The notes: a model not told the origin generated them from the sequence alone. Numbered from the stretch's first letter, positions 18,054-27,455 are shown. The stretch is 64,000 bases of DNA from Pseudarthrobacter defluvii (GCF_030323865.1 NZ_CP066362.1:868001-932000); one strand, 5' to 3'. Numbers and translations are program-made.

Positions 18054-18497
18054 TCAGGCGCCGGCTTCGAGGAAGTGGACCAACTGGGACTCGAGGGCTG
18101 AACGATCCTTCAGCTCACACTCCCAAACGGTCAACACTTCCCAGCCGGCGTCTTCCAGTTGGCGGCGCTGGCCGGCGTCGCGCTCGCGGGTCCGGGTGCG
18201 CTTCGCAACCCAGAACTCCGCGTTGGCTTTCGGTGCGTGCAAACCCACTCTGCAGTCGTGGAAATGCCAGAAGCAGCCGTTCACAAAGATCACCTTGTGC
18301 CGCCCGGCGAAGACGAGATCCGGGTTGCCCGGCAGTTTGGTGCCGCCGGACCTGCCATGCAGGCGGTAGCGGTAGCCCTTGGCGTGCAGGATCCGGCGCA
18401 CCAGCAGTTCGGGCTTGGTGTTCTTGCCGCGGATCCGGGACATGTTCCAGCTGCGCTGCTCGGGAGTGAGCTTGTCTGCAGTGGGCTTGTCCGCCAT
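18054..18497 (-). CDS. vsr: Very-short-patch repair endonuclease
   Basis: A 147-residue Vsr protein. It shows the N-terminal MSRIRGKNTKPE, the active-site segment LPGNPDLVF with the catalytic Asp, the zinc/structural block VNGCFWHFHDC, and AEFWVAKRTRTRERD. Vsr nicks 5' of the thymine in T:G mismatches arising from deamination of 5-methylcytosine. It normally accompanies a cytosine-5 methyltransferase, but none is encoded next to it here. A TAGACT box lies 6 bases upstream of the ATG, and GGAGGA occupies the interval, so it may be read as leaderless or with a short leader. Confidence 0.93.
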   Translation of the reverse strand: MADKPTADKLTPEQRSWNMSRIRGKNTKPELLVRRILHAKGYRYRLHGRSGGTKLPGNPDLVFAGRHKVIFVNGCFWHFHDCRVGLHAPKANAEFWVAKRTRTRERDAGQRRQLEDAGWEVLTVWECELKDRSALESQLVHFLEAGA

Positions 18498-18509
18498 TCC
18501 TCCAGTCTA
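18495..18509 (-). promoter_or_regulatory. Leaderless-type promoter of vsr
   Basis: On the minus strand TAGACT (18504-18509) is followed by 6 bases (GGAGGA) and ATG. The spacer is itself Shine-Dalgarno-like, so a slightly more distal transcription start is also possible. Confidence 0.5.
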
Positions 18510-18516
18510 GGAGGCC

Positions 18517-18951
18517 TTAGATCTCCCGTTCCGGTTGTTCGCCGAACACGAAGTGGCGGCCGCTGACTGACTTCGGCTCGATCTCCACGTAAAAGTCCTT
18601 CAGGGTGGGAACCCAGGTCTTCAGTCCAAGTTCCTCGATGGCCGCAAGCTCAGCCGAATTGCTGAGGACCCGTGCCGTCCCGCGGAGGATCACGGACCAC
18701 GCCTCCTGCGACAGGATGCCATCGGTTTCGAACAGCACTTTGGAGTTGATGGTCAGCTGCGCAAGCTTGTTTCCCGGAGCGGTGCGCAGGTAGACCTTCC
18801 GGTTCGAGGTCACATAGTTCACAGGGAAGATATCCGGTTCTCCCGCCACCGAGACCACCAGCCGCCCGTGCTGCGTCGCCGCCAGAAGACGCCACGATTG
18901 CTCATCATCGAGTTCCAGGACGGGATTGCCGTCCGCGTGTTCAAACATCAT
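18517..18951 (-). CDS. Pyridoxamine 5'-phosphate oxidase-family (split-barrel) protein
   Basis: A 144-residue FMN-binding split-barrel protein. GRLVVSVAGEPDIFPVNY and VLFETDG followed by WSVILRGTARVL match the short PPOX-family proteins that bind FMN or F420 and are often of unknown substrate. Full family length, no signal peptide. Two adjacent ATG codons (18951 and 18948) are possible starts. It lies downstream of its own promoter and ends 19 bases before the vsr start, so the two may share a transcript. Confidence 0.82.
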   Translation of the reverse strand: MMFEHADGNPVLELDDEQSWRLLAATQHGRLVVSVAGEPDIFPVNYVTSNRKVYLRTAPGNKLAQLTINSKVLFETDGILSQEAWSVILRGTARVLSNSAELAAIEELGLKTWVPTLKDFYVEIEPKSVSGRHFVFGEQPEREI

Positions 18952-19105
18952 GCCGCCATTCTTCTACCTCAAGTAGAAATGCGCCAGAGGCTTTGTACCC
19001 GCAATTCTCGGCGCCTTTTGTGACAGCTCCGTCAATGCTTAACAGACCGGAAACAGGCCTGTGACGCCGTTGTCTTTCCAGCTGGATAGCGTCGCACCCA
19101 GGGCC

Positions 19106-20869
19106 ATGGCGGCTGAATGCGAAAAGAAAGCGACGCACCCAATGGGCAATGACACAGACAGAACGCAACTGCTGGAACCGGCGGCACCTGCTGATGCCGC
19201 CGTCGTCGGACGTTCTCCGGCGATTTCGACGGCGGGCAACAGCGCGGCACTGAACGCCACCAAGGAAAGCCTCGAGGATTACACTCTCCGGTTCGCGCCG
19301 CGCTCCTACCGCAAGTGGAGCGCCGGGGTGGTGGCCACCAGCGCGCTGGGCGGCATCGCCTACCTGGCGGACTTCTCGATCGGCGCCAACATCGGGATCT
19401 CGTACGGCACGGTCAACGCGCTGCTGGGAATCCTTGTGGCCGCCGTCGTCATCTTCGCGACGGGCTTTCCCTTGGCCTACTACGCTGCCCGCTACAACAT
19501 CGACCTGGACCTGATCACCCGTGGTTCCGGCTTCGGCTACTACGGCTCGGTGGTCACCAACGTCATCTTTGCCACCTTCACTTTCATCTTCTTCGCGCTG
19601 GAAGGCTCCATCATGGCGCAGGGGCTGGAGCTGGGGCTGGGGATCCCGCAATGGCTGGGGTATGCCGCGTCCACCGTCATCATCATCCCGCTGGTGATTT
19701 ACGGGATGAACACGCTGGCCAAACTGCAGGTCTGGACAACTCCGCTGTGGCTGCTCCTGATGGTGGTACCGGTGGGTTACCTGCTGGTCTCGCACCCGGA
19801 GAGCATCGACAGCTTCTTTGCCTATACCGGGGCGACCGGCGATGGCGGGCCCAACCTCGCATCCGTGATGCTCGCCGCCGGCGTGTGCCTGTCCCTGATG
19901 GCGCAGATTGCCGAGCAGATCGACTACCTTCGCTTTATGCCGCCGCGCACTGATGCGAACCGTGGCGCTTGGTGGAGGTCCGTGATCCTGGCGGGCCCTG
20001 GCTGGGTGATCTTCGGTGCCATCAAGCAGATCGTGGGCTTGTTCATCGCCATCTACCTGATCGCTTCGTTGGACCCCGCCGCCTCTGCCACCGCCAACGA
20101 GCCGGTGCACCAGTTCCTGGGCGTGTACCAGGAGATGATGCCGGCCTGGCTGGCCATGACGCTGGCGGTGGTGTTGGTGGTCATTTCGCAGATCAAGATC
20201 AACGTCACCAACGCTTACTCCGGCTCGCTGGCCTGGACCAACTCCTTCACGCGCATCACCAAGACATACCCGGGACGCATGGTGTTCGTGGTGGTCAACC
20301 TGCTGATCGCGCTGGTCCTGATGGAAGCCAACATGTTCGACTTCCTCAACACTATCCTTGGCTTCTATGCCAACTGCGCCATGGCCTGGGTGGTCACCGT
20401 GGCCTCCGATATCGCCATCAACAAGTACGTTTTGAAGATCTCTCCCAAGGTGCCGGAGTTCCGCCGTGGCATGCTGTACGCCGTGAACCCCGTCGGGTTT
20501 GTGTCCATGCTGGCGTCTGCGGGTGTCTCCATCGCAGTGTTCTTCGGGGCATTCGGTGCCGCCATCCAGCCCTACTCGCCGATCTTCGCAGTTGGCCTGG
20601 CGCTCGTGCTGCCGCCGGTCCTGGCCGTGCTGACCCGCGGGCGGTATTACCTTCGGCGCTTTGACGACGGGATCGACCTGCCGATGTTCGACGCCGACGG
20701 GAACCCCAGCGACGTTAAGCTCCTCTGCCACGTGACCGGCTTGGAGTTCGAGCGTCCGGACATGGTGCGTTCGGCACAAGACGCGTCCGACGGCGGCCCG
20801 CAGTTTGTTTCTTCGCTCGCCCTGTCTACCGATAAGACAGGGGAGTTGGTGCTGCCCGCCCAGAAGTAA
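19106..20869 (+). CDS. NCS1-family purine/cytosine permease-like transporter
   Basis: A 587-residue membrane protein with about 12 hydrophobic segments (residues ~75-520), typical of nucleobase:cation symporter-1. YTLRFAPRSYRKWSAG and the SFTRITKTYPGR segment resemble purine-cytosine/allantoin permeases. The soluble C-terminal tail of about 70 residues is longer than usual. Start is uncertain: ATG 19106 sits 13 bases after a TAGCGT box, ATG 19142 is the alternative, and a GTG at 19061 lies in the promoter region. Likely substrate is a nucleobase or related heterocycle; no catabolic genes adjoin it. Confidence 0.83.
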   Translation: MAAECEKKATHPMGNDTDRTQLLEPAAPADAAVVGRSPAISTAGNSAALNATKESLEDYTLRFAPRSYRKWSAGVVATSALGGIAYLADFSIGANIGISYGTVNALLGILVAAVVIFATGFPLAYYAARYNIDLDLITRGSGFGYYGSVVTNVIFATFTFIFFALEGSIMAQGLELGLGIPQWLGYAASTVIIIPLVIYGMNTLAKLQVWTTPLWLLLMVVPVGYLLVSHPESIDSFFAYTGATGDGGPNLASVMLAAGVCLSLMAQIAEQIDYLRFMPPRTDANRGAWWRSVILAGPGWVIFGAIKQIVGLFIAIYLIASLDPAASATANEPVHQFLGVYQEMMPAWLAMTLAVVLVVISQIKINVTNAYSGSLAWTNSFTRITKTYPGRMVFVVVNLLIALVLMEANMFDFLNTILGFYANCAMAWVVTVASDIAINKYVLKISPKVPEFRRGMLYAVNPVGFVSMLASAGVSIAVFFGAFGAAIQPYSPIFAVGLALVLPPVLAVLTRGRYYLRRFDDGIDLPMFDADGNPSDVKLLCHVTGLEFERPDMVRSAQDASDGGPQFVSSLALSTDKTGELVLPAQK

Positions 20870-20881
20870 CGTCTTTTGATC

Positions 20882-20920
20882 AAGAAAGCCGGCGCACTTT
20901 GGTGCGCCGGCTTTCTTTGT
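20882..20920 (+). terminator. Rho-independent terminator after the NCS1 permease
   Basis: A perfect 16-bp stem (20882-20897 with 20902-20917) with a TTTG loop; the right arm ends in TTTCTTTGT. Confidence 0.88.
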
Positions 20921-21068
20921 GACTTCGTTTGTCGGATTGCTGGTGGTAGACAGTGCATCGGGGGCCTGGTGCCTGTGGATAACTTCCTCTGTGAAATTGT
21001 GACGTGGGCTACCCTTAAGTCACTGTCCGGAGCAAGCCGTCTTGAAACTACTGGGGGAATAGCGGCCC

Positions 21069-21752
21069 ATGACATCGCAGAACTTTCATTCGACTCGCGC
21101 ATTTGTTTCGTCACGCACTGTGCAATCCGGTGTGGCCGCCCTTGTTGTTGGGCTTGCGCTGGCTTTGTCTGGCTGCAACCCGGGTGATTCTCCTGGTCCC
21201 GGTGGCACTTCTTCTCCAGTGGCCGCCGAGACGCCCACGGCCAGCGCCACGGTCACCCCCACCCCAACTCCGAGTGCTGTCTACAAGCCCGCCGACGCGT
21301 CCGGACCCGCCCAAAACGTCCCGGTTCCCGTGCTTCCCGAGGTGGCGAAGACGGAGACGAAGGAAGGGCTCGAAGCATTTACACGGTATTGGTACGCCGC
21401 GCTGAGTTACGCATACGAAACTGGAGATATCAATGCGCTTGATTCTGTCTCGGGTTCAACATGTGCAAGCTGCAAAAAGGTCAAGCAAGAGGTTATCGAT
21501 TGGCACTCCAGCGGCCGCTGGCTTGAAGGTGGTCGCGTCTCTGTTGACGCTGTCGACAGCAACTTCGTTCAATCTCAACCCTCCACATATCAAGCTATTG
21601 CACAGGTCCAGCAGGAGGCTATTGCTTACCACTTGTCCGATGGGAGCGTAAAGGGTCGCGTCGCCGCGCTACCTACAACACCCGACATAGTCGTGGCGAC
21701 TTACAACGGTAATAGTTGGAAGGCTCAAACGGTCGAGCACATGGTCAAGTGA
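21069..21752 (+). CDS. DUF6318-type secreted lipoprotein
   Basis: A 227-residue lipoprotein. The signal sequence ends in a lipobox LALSGC (Cys ~36), followed by a Ser/Thr/Pro-rich spacer and a globular domain (~90-227) with EGLEAFTRYWYAALSYA and a conserved-looking TCASCKK cysteine pair. This matches the actinobacterial DUF6318 family of unknown function. The codon choice is less GC-rich than in the neighbours; the 60 bases from 21421 contain 28 G+C by hand count. Its stop overlaps the start of the next gene (TGATG), so both are made together at the cell surface. Confidence 0.8.
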   Translation: MTSQNFHSTRAFVSSRTVQSGVAALVVGLALALSGCNPGDSPGPGGTSSPVAAETPTASATVTPTPTPSAVYKPADASGPAQNVPVPVLPEVAKTETKEGLEAFTRYWYAALSYAYETGDINALDSVSGSTCASCKKVKQEVIDWHSSGRWLEGGRVSVDAVDSNFVQSQPSTYQAIAQVQQEAIAYHLSDGSVKGRVAALPTTPDIVVATYNGNSWKAQTVEHMVK

Positions 21753-22690
21753 TGAAGACACTTGACGGGGTGGTTCGTCCGCTGCTGGCAATTGTGGGGT
21801 GCTTGATACTAGTTTCCGCTCCGTCTCCTGCTGCAGCTGAAGACGAGTCGCCCTCCATAGGGTCAGGATGGGGCGGTAACGGCGCCACGGTAGGGGGAAG
21901 TTGGCGACCCAACCCCTCGACTGGCCTCTTTGAACAGGATGAGGGCGGCACCCCTGTAACTGATCCCTATCAGTACAAATACGAATACCAATGTGACCTA
22001 GAGGGAGGAGAATTCGCTACTCCGTGTCTTGGCAGAGAGCTTACCTGTAAGGGGGGTCCCAAGGGCGAGGACGGAATCCCCGTAGTCTGGTATCGAGCCC
22101 CGGCCGGAATCACCAACCCAACTTGGACATATCATTCAGGTCCCACATGTTTCTTTGATGCCAAGCCCGAGGACCTCCTGCCCCGCATCGCCGCAGATAT
22201 CCAGCGGCAGTTCCAGAACCTTCCGGTAAACGCCGGGAAAGTGGTGGCGCAGCCCAGTCCCAACACTCTCCGCGGCGCCGAGACGAACTTCTACGCGGAA
22301 GCGGTCGAACAGCAGTTCGACATCACCATGTTCGGCCAAAAGGTTCACGTGGTGGCAACACCGGTCCAGTACACGTGGAACTACGGGGACGGCACGGTCT
22401 TCGGCCCCCAATCGTCGATGGGAGGGGCCCTGCCGCAGGACCGCTGGGGCGAAAAGACCCGGACCAGCCACGCCTACGCATCCACCGGGGATTTCCAAGT
22501 CGTCATGACCACGACCTTCCAGGGCACCTACTCCGTGAACTCTGGCCCACCCCTGCCGATACCGGGCCAGGGACAATTCAGTGCGCCCCCGCAAACCATC
22601 AGCGTCTGGCGCTCCCTTACCCGCAACTATGCGGACGACTGCCACACCAATCCGCAGGGCCAGGGTTGCCCGGGTGCCGGGATGCGCTAA
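21752..22690 (+). CDS. Secreted protein with PKD-like domain
   Basis: A 312-residue exported protein. The signal peptide (1-29, APSPAAAE) is followed by a Gly/Asn-rich low-complexity part with several Cys, and then a domain (~190-280) containing YTWNYGDGT and HAYASTGDFQV, the two ends of a PKD-type immunoglobulin fold. Coupled by a one-base overlap to the lipoprotein gene upstream. Base composition rises from low to normal GC near 22150, inside the gene. Probably a cell-surface or secreted binding protein; such lipoprotein/PKD pairs occur in Arthrobacter but I know no tested function. Confidence 0.75.
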   Translation: MKTLDGVVRPLLAIVGCLILVSAPSPAAAEDESPSIGSGWGGNGATVGGSWRPNPSTGLFEQDEGGTPVTDPYQYKYEYQCDLEGGEFATPCLGRELTCKGGPKGEDGIPVVWYRAPAGITNPTWTYHSGPTCFFDAKPEDLLPRIAADIQRQFQNLPVNAGKVVAQPSPNTLRGAETNFYAEAVEQQFDITMFGQKVHVVATPVQYTWNYGDGTVFGPQSSMGGALPQDRWGEKTRTSHAYASTGDFQVVMTTTFQGTYSVNSGPPLPIPGQGQFSAPPQTISVWRSLTRNYADDCHTNPQGQGCPGAGMR

Positions 22691-22800
22691 GTTCAGACAG
22701 GACTGTGATCCCAGTCGCATCCGGGAAGGTTCTGGAATAGTTGCACGCGCCCCACAGTTGGCAAAGGCAGTACGTCTTCAGCCTTCGAAAGGAACTGCGC

Positions 22801-23871
22801 ATGCTGTTTTCCCCGCTCACCCTCGGCGAACTTGAACTTCCCAACCGCTTGGTGATGGCCCCGCTGACCCGCCTTCGTGCCGGTGAGAAGGGCATCCCGG
22901 GCCCGCTCCTCGTCGAGCACTACCGCCAGCGCGCTTCCCTGGGCCTCATCGTCAGCGAGGGCACCTACCCCACGCCCGCGGGGCAGGCTTACCCGGGACA
23001 GCCTGGGATTGTCACGCCGGAACAGGTGGCCGGGTGGAAGAAGGTCACTGACGCGGTCCACGCCGAAGGCGGCCACATGTTCGCCCAGATCATGCATGGC
23101 GGCCGGGTTTCCCACTCAGACATCACTGGTGGCTTGCCAATCGTCGGCCCCAGTGCCGTAGCCATTGACGGCGATGTCCGGACACCTGCGGGCAAGCAGC
23201 CGTACCCGGTGCCGCACGCCCTGACCACCGACGAGCTTCCCATGGTCATCCAGGAAATCGTCAACGCTTCCTTGAATGCCATCGAGGCAGGGTTCGATGG
23301 CGTGGAGCTGCACTCGGCCAACGGCTACCTCCTGCACGAATTCCTGGCGCCGAACTCCAACATCCGGACGGACAGCTACGGCGGATCCCCGGAAAACCGC
23401 GCGCGCTTCGTGATCGAAACCGTCAACGCGGTGGTAGCAGCCCTTGGCGCGAACCGGGTGGGCCTGCGGATTTCCCCCGAGCACAACGTCCAGGGCATCG
23501 CCGAGACCGACGCCGCTGATGTCCGCGCCACCTACGAAGTCCTCGTGGACAGCATCGCGCCGCTCAACCTGGCATACCTGAGCATCCTGCACCACGAACC
23601 CACCGGTGAACTTGTCCAGGATCTCCGTACTCGCTTCGGCGGCACCTTCCTGGTCAACACCGGCTTCGGCGTCATCACCACCCGGGAAGAAGCCGTGAAC
23701 CTGGTGGCCGAGGGTCATGCCGACGCCGTAGTTGTGGGCCGGCCCGCGATCGCCAACCCGGACCTTGCCCGCCGCTGGAAGGAAAGCCTTCCGCTCAACG
23801 AGCCCAACCCGTCCACGTTCTATGCGGAAGGCGCTACCGGCTACACGGACTACCCGATGTACCAGGGCTAA
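22801..23871 (+). CDS. Old Yellow Enzyme-type alkene reductase
   Basis: A 356-residue FMN-dependent NAD(P)H:flavin oxidoreductase. It begins with the FMN-binding strand LPNRLVMAPLTRLRA, has the substrate-binding pair HSANGYLLHEF, the RTDSYGGSPENRARF loop, and the C-terminal FMN phosphate site ADAVVVGRPAIANPDL. These enzymes reduce activated C=C bonds such as enals, maleimides and nitro compounds and often serve in stress or xenobiotic detoxification. The start follows GAAAGGAA. Monocistronic, ended by a terminator. Confidence 0.92.
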   Translation: MLFSPLTLGELELPNRLVMAPLTRLRAGEKGIPGPLLVEHYRQRASLGLIVSEGTYPTPAGQAYPGQPGIVTPEQVAGWKKVTDAVHAEGGHMFAQIMHGGRVSHSDITGGLPIVGPSAVAIDGDVRTPAGKQPYPVPHALTTDELPMVIQEIVNASLNAIEAGFDGVELHSANGYLLHEFLAPNSNIRTDSYGGSPENRARFVIETVNAVVAALGANRVGLRISPEHNVQGIAETDAADVRATYEVLVDSIAPLNLAYLSILHHEPTGELVQDLRTRFGGTFLVNTGFGVITTREEAVNLVAEGHADAVVVGRPAIANPDLARRWKESLPLNEPNPSTFYAEGATGYTDYPMYQG

Positions 23872-23902
23872 AAGCGCCCCGCCGGCATTCCTGGACCAAA
23901 CG

Positions 23903-23940
23903 ACGACGGCGGCACCCATCTTGGGTGCCGCCGTCGTTGG
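23903..23940 (+). terminator. Terminator after the OYE gene
   Basis: A perfect 15-bp stem (23903-23917 with 23923-23937) with a 5-base loop. The U-tract is weak, so it is called on stem strength. Confidence 0.7.
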
Positions 23941-24104
23941 CTGTCTGGGGTGCTGGTCCCGGGCAGCGGCGCCGGAGGCCATCCGACGACCTCCGGCTGA
24001 AGACTTATGTGGCCCGCCGGACTCCATCGGAAGCCGGCGGTGATCAGATGCTACTCCAACGAATGGACTCTTACCAGAGCCATTTTCGGGGCCGGCTAAC
24101 CCGC

Positions 24105-24446
24105 CTAAAGTACAGCTTCCCGGCCAGTGCCTTCCTTCATCAGAAGCCGCCCGTCCTCGATGGATACCAGCACGCTCTTGGGTTTGCCGCTGACCTTGGT
24201 GATCGCCTTCAGCCCCCGGTTGGTGACCTCCACTCCGACTTGGGCGCCTTTGGCTGGCAACTCCACCGATACCTCGGATGCTATGCCGAGTAATGGATTC
24301 GTTGAGATGCCCAGATCCCTGCGCACCTCCTTGCCGTTGACAGTCACGGTGATGTTGGCCTCGTCGAACCCCTCCTGGAAAACAACAAGCAGTTCCCGCA
24401 TGATGGCCTCTTCCTCGAGCATCGGCACCAGTAACGGCATGTCCAC
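24105..24446 (-). CDS. Small hypothetical beta-rich protein
   Basis: A 113-residue acidic protein with alternating beta-strand pattern (VTVNGKEVRRDLGI, EVSVELPAKGAQVGVEV, VLVSIEDGRLLM) and no signal peptide or membrane segment. I do not recognise the family. The first codon is GTG at 24446; ATG 24440 or ATG 24401 are alternatives. Its 3' end faces the OYE terminator region and its start is divergent from tex, about 107 bases away. Confidence 0.55.
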   Translation of the reverse strand: MDMPLLVPMLEEEAIMRELLVVFQEGFDEANITVTVNGKEVRRDLGISTNPLLGIASEVSVELPAKGAQVGVEVTNRGLKAITKVSGKPKSVLVSIEDGRLLMKEGTGREAVL

Positions 24447-24553
24447 TACAGCACTTCGCAGGCCCCAACGGAATACCCTCTGCCAACCCCGCGATATTCA
24501 CATGAACACACCCTCCGGTGGAGCCCGGCAGGCCGGTAAGGCAAGATGTTCTG

Positions 24554-27055
24554 GTGACTCAACTGCCTGCACCTTCCCCTGTTTCCGCACTTTCCCACGC
24601 GTCAGGGGAGGACGCCGTCTTTGCCCAGATCGCCGCCGAGCTAGGGGTCAAGGCATGGCAGATCAAGGCGGCTGTTGACCTGCTCGACGGCGGCTCCACG
24701 GTTCCATTCATCGCCAGGTACCGTAAGGAAGCCACCGGGACGCTGGACGACACCCAGCTCCGGAACCTCGACGAGCGGCTCCGCTACCTCCGCGAGCTGG
24801 CGGACCGCCGTCGTGCCGTCCTTGAGGCGGTTGAAGCGCAAGGGCAGCTGACACCGGAACTGCGCAAGGCAATCCTGGCTGCGGATACCAAGTCACGGCT
24901 CGAGGACATCTACCTGCCCTTCAAGTCCAAGCGCCGGACCAAGGCCCAGATCGCCCGTGAGGCCGGCCTGGAGCCCCTCGCGGACACCCTGCTGAAGCGG
25001 CCGGACCTGGACCCCGAACGCGAAGCCGCCAAGTACCTCAACAATGAGCACTCCATCGGTGACGCAGCCACGGCCTTGGCAGGCGCCCGCGCCATCCTGG
25101 TGGAGCGGGTTGCCCAGGATCCGGATCTCGCGGCGAACCTGCGGGACCGGATGTGGACGCAGGGCCGGATGGTGTCGCGCGTCAAGAAGGGCAAGGAGGC
25201 GGAAGGGCAGAAGTTCGCCGACTACTTCGAGTTCGCGCAGGCGCCGGAGCGGATGCCTTCGCACCGGGTGCTGGCGCTGTTCCGCGGGGAGAAGGATGGC
25301 GTCCTTGAGTTGGACCTCGCCGAAGCAGATCCCGCGGACGACGCCGCCCTTACCGCCGCCCGTGCCCGCTATGAGTCCGCGGTGGCCAGGTTCCTCGGCG
25401 TCGCCGACCGCGGCCGTCCCGCCGACGCCTGGCTGATGCAAACAGCCCAGGTGGCCTGGCGCTCCCGTGTGCTGGCCCGCCTCACCTCCGACCTCCGCGC
25501 CAGGTTGTTCGCGGCGGCGGAGGACGAAGCGGTACGGGTGTTCGCCGCCAACCTTCGTGACGTGCTGCTGGCCGCCCCGGCCGGAAACCGCGCCACCCTT
25601 GGCCTGGACCCCGGGCTGCGCACCGGTGTGAAGGTCGCCGTGGTGGACGGCACCGGAAAGGTGGTGGCCACTGACACGGTCTACCCGCATGCTCCTGCCC
25701 GCAAGTGGGACGAAGCCCTGGCCACCCTGGTGCACTTGGCGCGGCAGCACGCCGTCGAACTTGTGGCCATCGGGAACGGGACGGCATCGCGCGAGACGGA
25801 CAAACTGGCTGCCGAACTGATCAAGCAGCTGTCGGAGGTGGACCGGAAACCGCAGAAACTGGTGGTGTCCGAGGCCGGTGCCTCCGTCTACTCCGCATCG
25901 GCGCTCGCCGCCGCCGAACTGCCGGGAATGGACGTTTCCCTGCGCGGCGCCGTTTCCATTGCACGCCGCCTGCAGGATCCTCTCGCCGAACTCGTCAAGA
26001 TCGATCCAAAGTCCATCGGCGTGGGCCAATACCAGCACGACGTCACAGCGTCGAAACTGGACCGGAGCCTTGATGCGGTGGTGGAGGACTGCGTGAACGC
26101 CGTGGGGGTGGACGTCAACACCGCGTCGCCCGCGCTGTTGAGCCGGGTGGCCGGCGTCGGGCCCCTGCTGAGCGAAAACATCGTGGCCTATCGGAACGAA
26201 CATGGCCCCTTCAACAAGCGGACCGACCTCAAGAAGGTGCCGCGATTGGGCGCCAAGGCATTCGAGCAGTGCGCTGGCTTCCTTCGAATCACCGGGGGAG
26301 CCGAGCCACTCGATGCGTCCAGTGTGCACCCGGAGGCCTACGCGGTGGCGCGGAAGATTCGCGCTGCTGCCGGGTCAGCGCCGGTGTCCTCATTGGACCC
26401 GCAGAGGTTCGTGGACGACACCTTCGGCCTTCCCACGGTCCAGGACATCCTCGTTGAGCTGGACAAACCGGGCCGGGATCCCCGGCCCGCCTTTGCTGCC
26501 GCCACCTTCTCGGAGGGGATTGAAAAGATCTCGGACCTGAGGCCGGGCATGATCCTTGAGGGAACGGTGACCAACGTTGCGGCGTTCGGCGCCTTCGTGG
26601 ATGTGGGCGTCCACCAGGACGGTTTGGTGCACGTCTCTGCCCTGGCCAACCGCTTTGTGTCCGACCCGCGCGAGGTGGTGAAGTCCGGCCAGGTGGTCCG
26701 CGTAAAGGTCCTGGAGGCTGACCCGGAGCGGAAACGGATTTCGTTGACCTTGAGGCTCGACGACGAACCAGCCGGCGGTGGTGCAGGTTCCGGGCGGCGG
26801 GCAGGACATGGCGTTGCAGGACCTGGCGGTGCAGGAAGACCTGGGGCGGGACAGAACGGTGCCGGACAGGACCGGCAAGGCAACCGCGGGGGAGCAGGTA
26901 GCCAAAAGGTTGAGCGGGCCGGACGCCAGGACCGGCAACAGCAAGGCAATCAGTCTCCGCGTTCCGCCGGCGGTAATAACCGTGCAACCCCGAAACCCCA
27001 ACCCATTAACACTGCAATGGCCGAGGCTTTGAGGAAGGCCGGGCTGGGCAAGTAG
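24554..27055 (+). CDS. tex: Tex-family RNA-binding transcription accessory protein
   Basis: An 834-residue Tex/Spt6-like protein. The N-terminal helical domain contains GSTVPFIARYRKEATG, a family hallmark; the central YqgF/RNase H-like domain starts LGLDPGLRTGVKVAVVD; then come two helix-hairpin-helix motifs (VNTASPALLSRVAGVG) and an S1 RNA-binding domain (~670-740, GMILEGTVTNVAAFGAFVDVG). A ~95-residue Gly/Gln/Arg-rich tail follows, probably disordered and nucleic-acid binding. The GTG start at 24554 gives the usual N-terminus. Tex is a housekeeping modulator of transcription/RNA turnover. Confidence 0.95.
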   Translation: MTQLPAPSPVSALSHASGEDAVFAQIAAELGVKAWQIKAAVDLLDGGSTVPFIARYRKEATGTLDDTQLRNLDERLRYLRELADRRRAVLEAVEAQGQLTPELRKAILAADTKSRLEDIYLPFKSKRRTKAQIAREAGLEPLADTLLKRPDLDPEREAAKYLNNEHSIGDAATALAGARAILVERVAQDPDLAANLRDRMWTQGRMVSRVKKGKEAEGQKFADYFEFAQAPERMPSHRVLALFRGEKDGVLELDLAEADPADDAALTAARARYESAVARFLGVADRGRPADAWLMQTAQVAWRSRVLARLTSDLRARLFAAAEDEAVRVFAANLRDVLLAAPAGNRATLGLDPGLRTGVKVAVVDGTGKVVATDTVYPHAPARKWDEALATLVHLARQHAVELVAIGNGTASRETDKLAAELIKQLSEVDRKPQKLVVSEAGASVYSASALAAAELPGMDVSLRGAVSIARRLQDPLAELVKIDPKSIGVGQYQHDVTASKLDRSLDAVVEDCVNAVGVDVNTASPALLSRVAGVGPLLSENIVAYRNEHGPFNKRTDLKKVPRLGAKAFEQCAGFLRITGGAEPLDASSVHPEAYAVARKIRAAAGSAPVSSLDPQRFVDDTFGLPTVQDILVELDKPGRDPRPAFAAATFSEGIEKISDLRPGMILEGTVTNVAAFGAFVDVGVHQDGLVHVSALANRFVSDPREVVKSGQVVRVKVLEADPERKRISLTLRLDDEPAGGGAGSGRRAGHGVAGPGGAGRPGAGQNGAGQDRQGNRGGAGSQKVERAGRQDRQQQGNQSPRSAGGNNRATPKPQPINTAMAEALRKAGLGK

Positions 27056-27101
27056 CTCCCCGGGGACTTTGGCAAGGCCGGCTTTTCTGCAAGGGTGGGG
27101 T

Positions 27102-27455
27102 ATGACCTATTTCCTGGAGTACACCGTTCCTGCCGCCCCTGGTGACGACGAGTTCGAGTTCCCCCACGACGAGATCAATTCCGGCGAGACGGTCCCGCTT
27201 ACCCAGACGAACGCAGAAGTAGTGCACACGCCGGATCTCCCGGCGCGCACCGGCATCATCGGTGCAACCGTGCCAGAAGCGAAGCTCGAGGCTGAGCAGC
27301 TAATCACCCACAGCCGGGCATCGGCAGCATCCCTGTACTTCGACCCGTCCAACTCCCTGCAAACGGGAGTGGGAACCTTGGTGAGCACGTTTACCGAAGG
27401 CGAAGGCTGGCAGGACGCCCCGGGGGCGCCGGAACCCCAGGACGCAACCTTCTAG
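27102..27455 (+). CDS. Small acidic hypothetical protein
   Basis: A 117-residue soluble acidic protein (TYFLEYTVPAAPGDDEFEF; later HSRASAASLYFDPSN). No signal, membrane helix or recognised motif. ATG 27102 follows AAGGGTGGGG, weak as a ribosome-binding site. It lies 46 bases after tex on the same strand and could be its last cistron. Its final four bases overlap the convergent DUF2071 gene. Confidence 0.55.
   Translation: MTYFLEYTVPAAPGDDEFEFPHDEINSGETVPLTQTNAEVVHTPDLPARTGIIGATVPEAKLEAEQLITHSRASAASLYFDPSNSLQTGVGTLVSTFTEGEGWQDAPGAPEPQDATF

Noticed and set aside
18941-20779. Minus-strand frame of 612 codons opposite the NCS1 permease
   Set aside because: Composition is His/Asp/Gln-rich antisense; the permease on the plus strand is unmistakable.
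24893-26329. Minus-strand frame of 478 codons opposite tex
   Set aside because: Shadow of tex, no recognisable domain.
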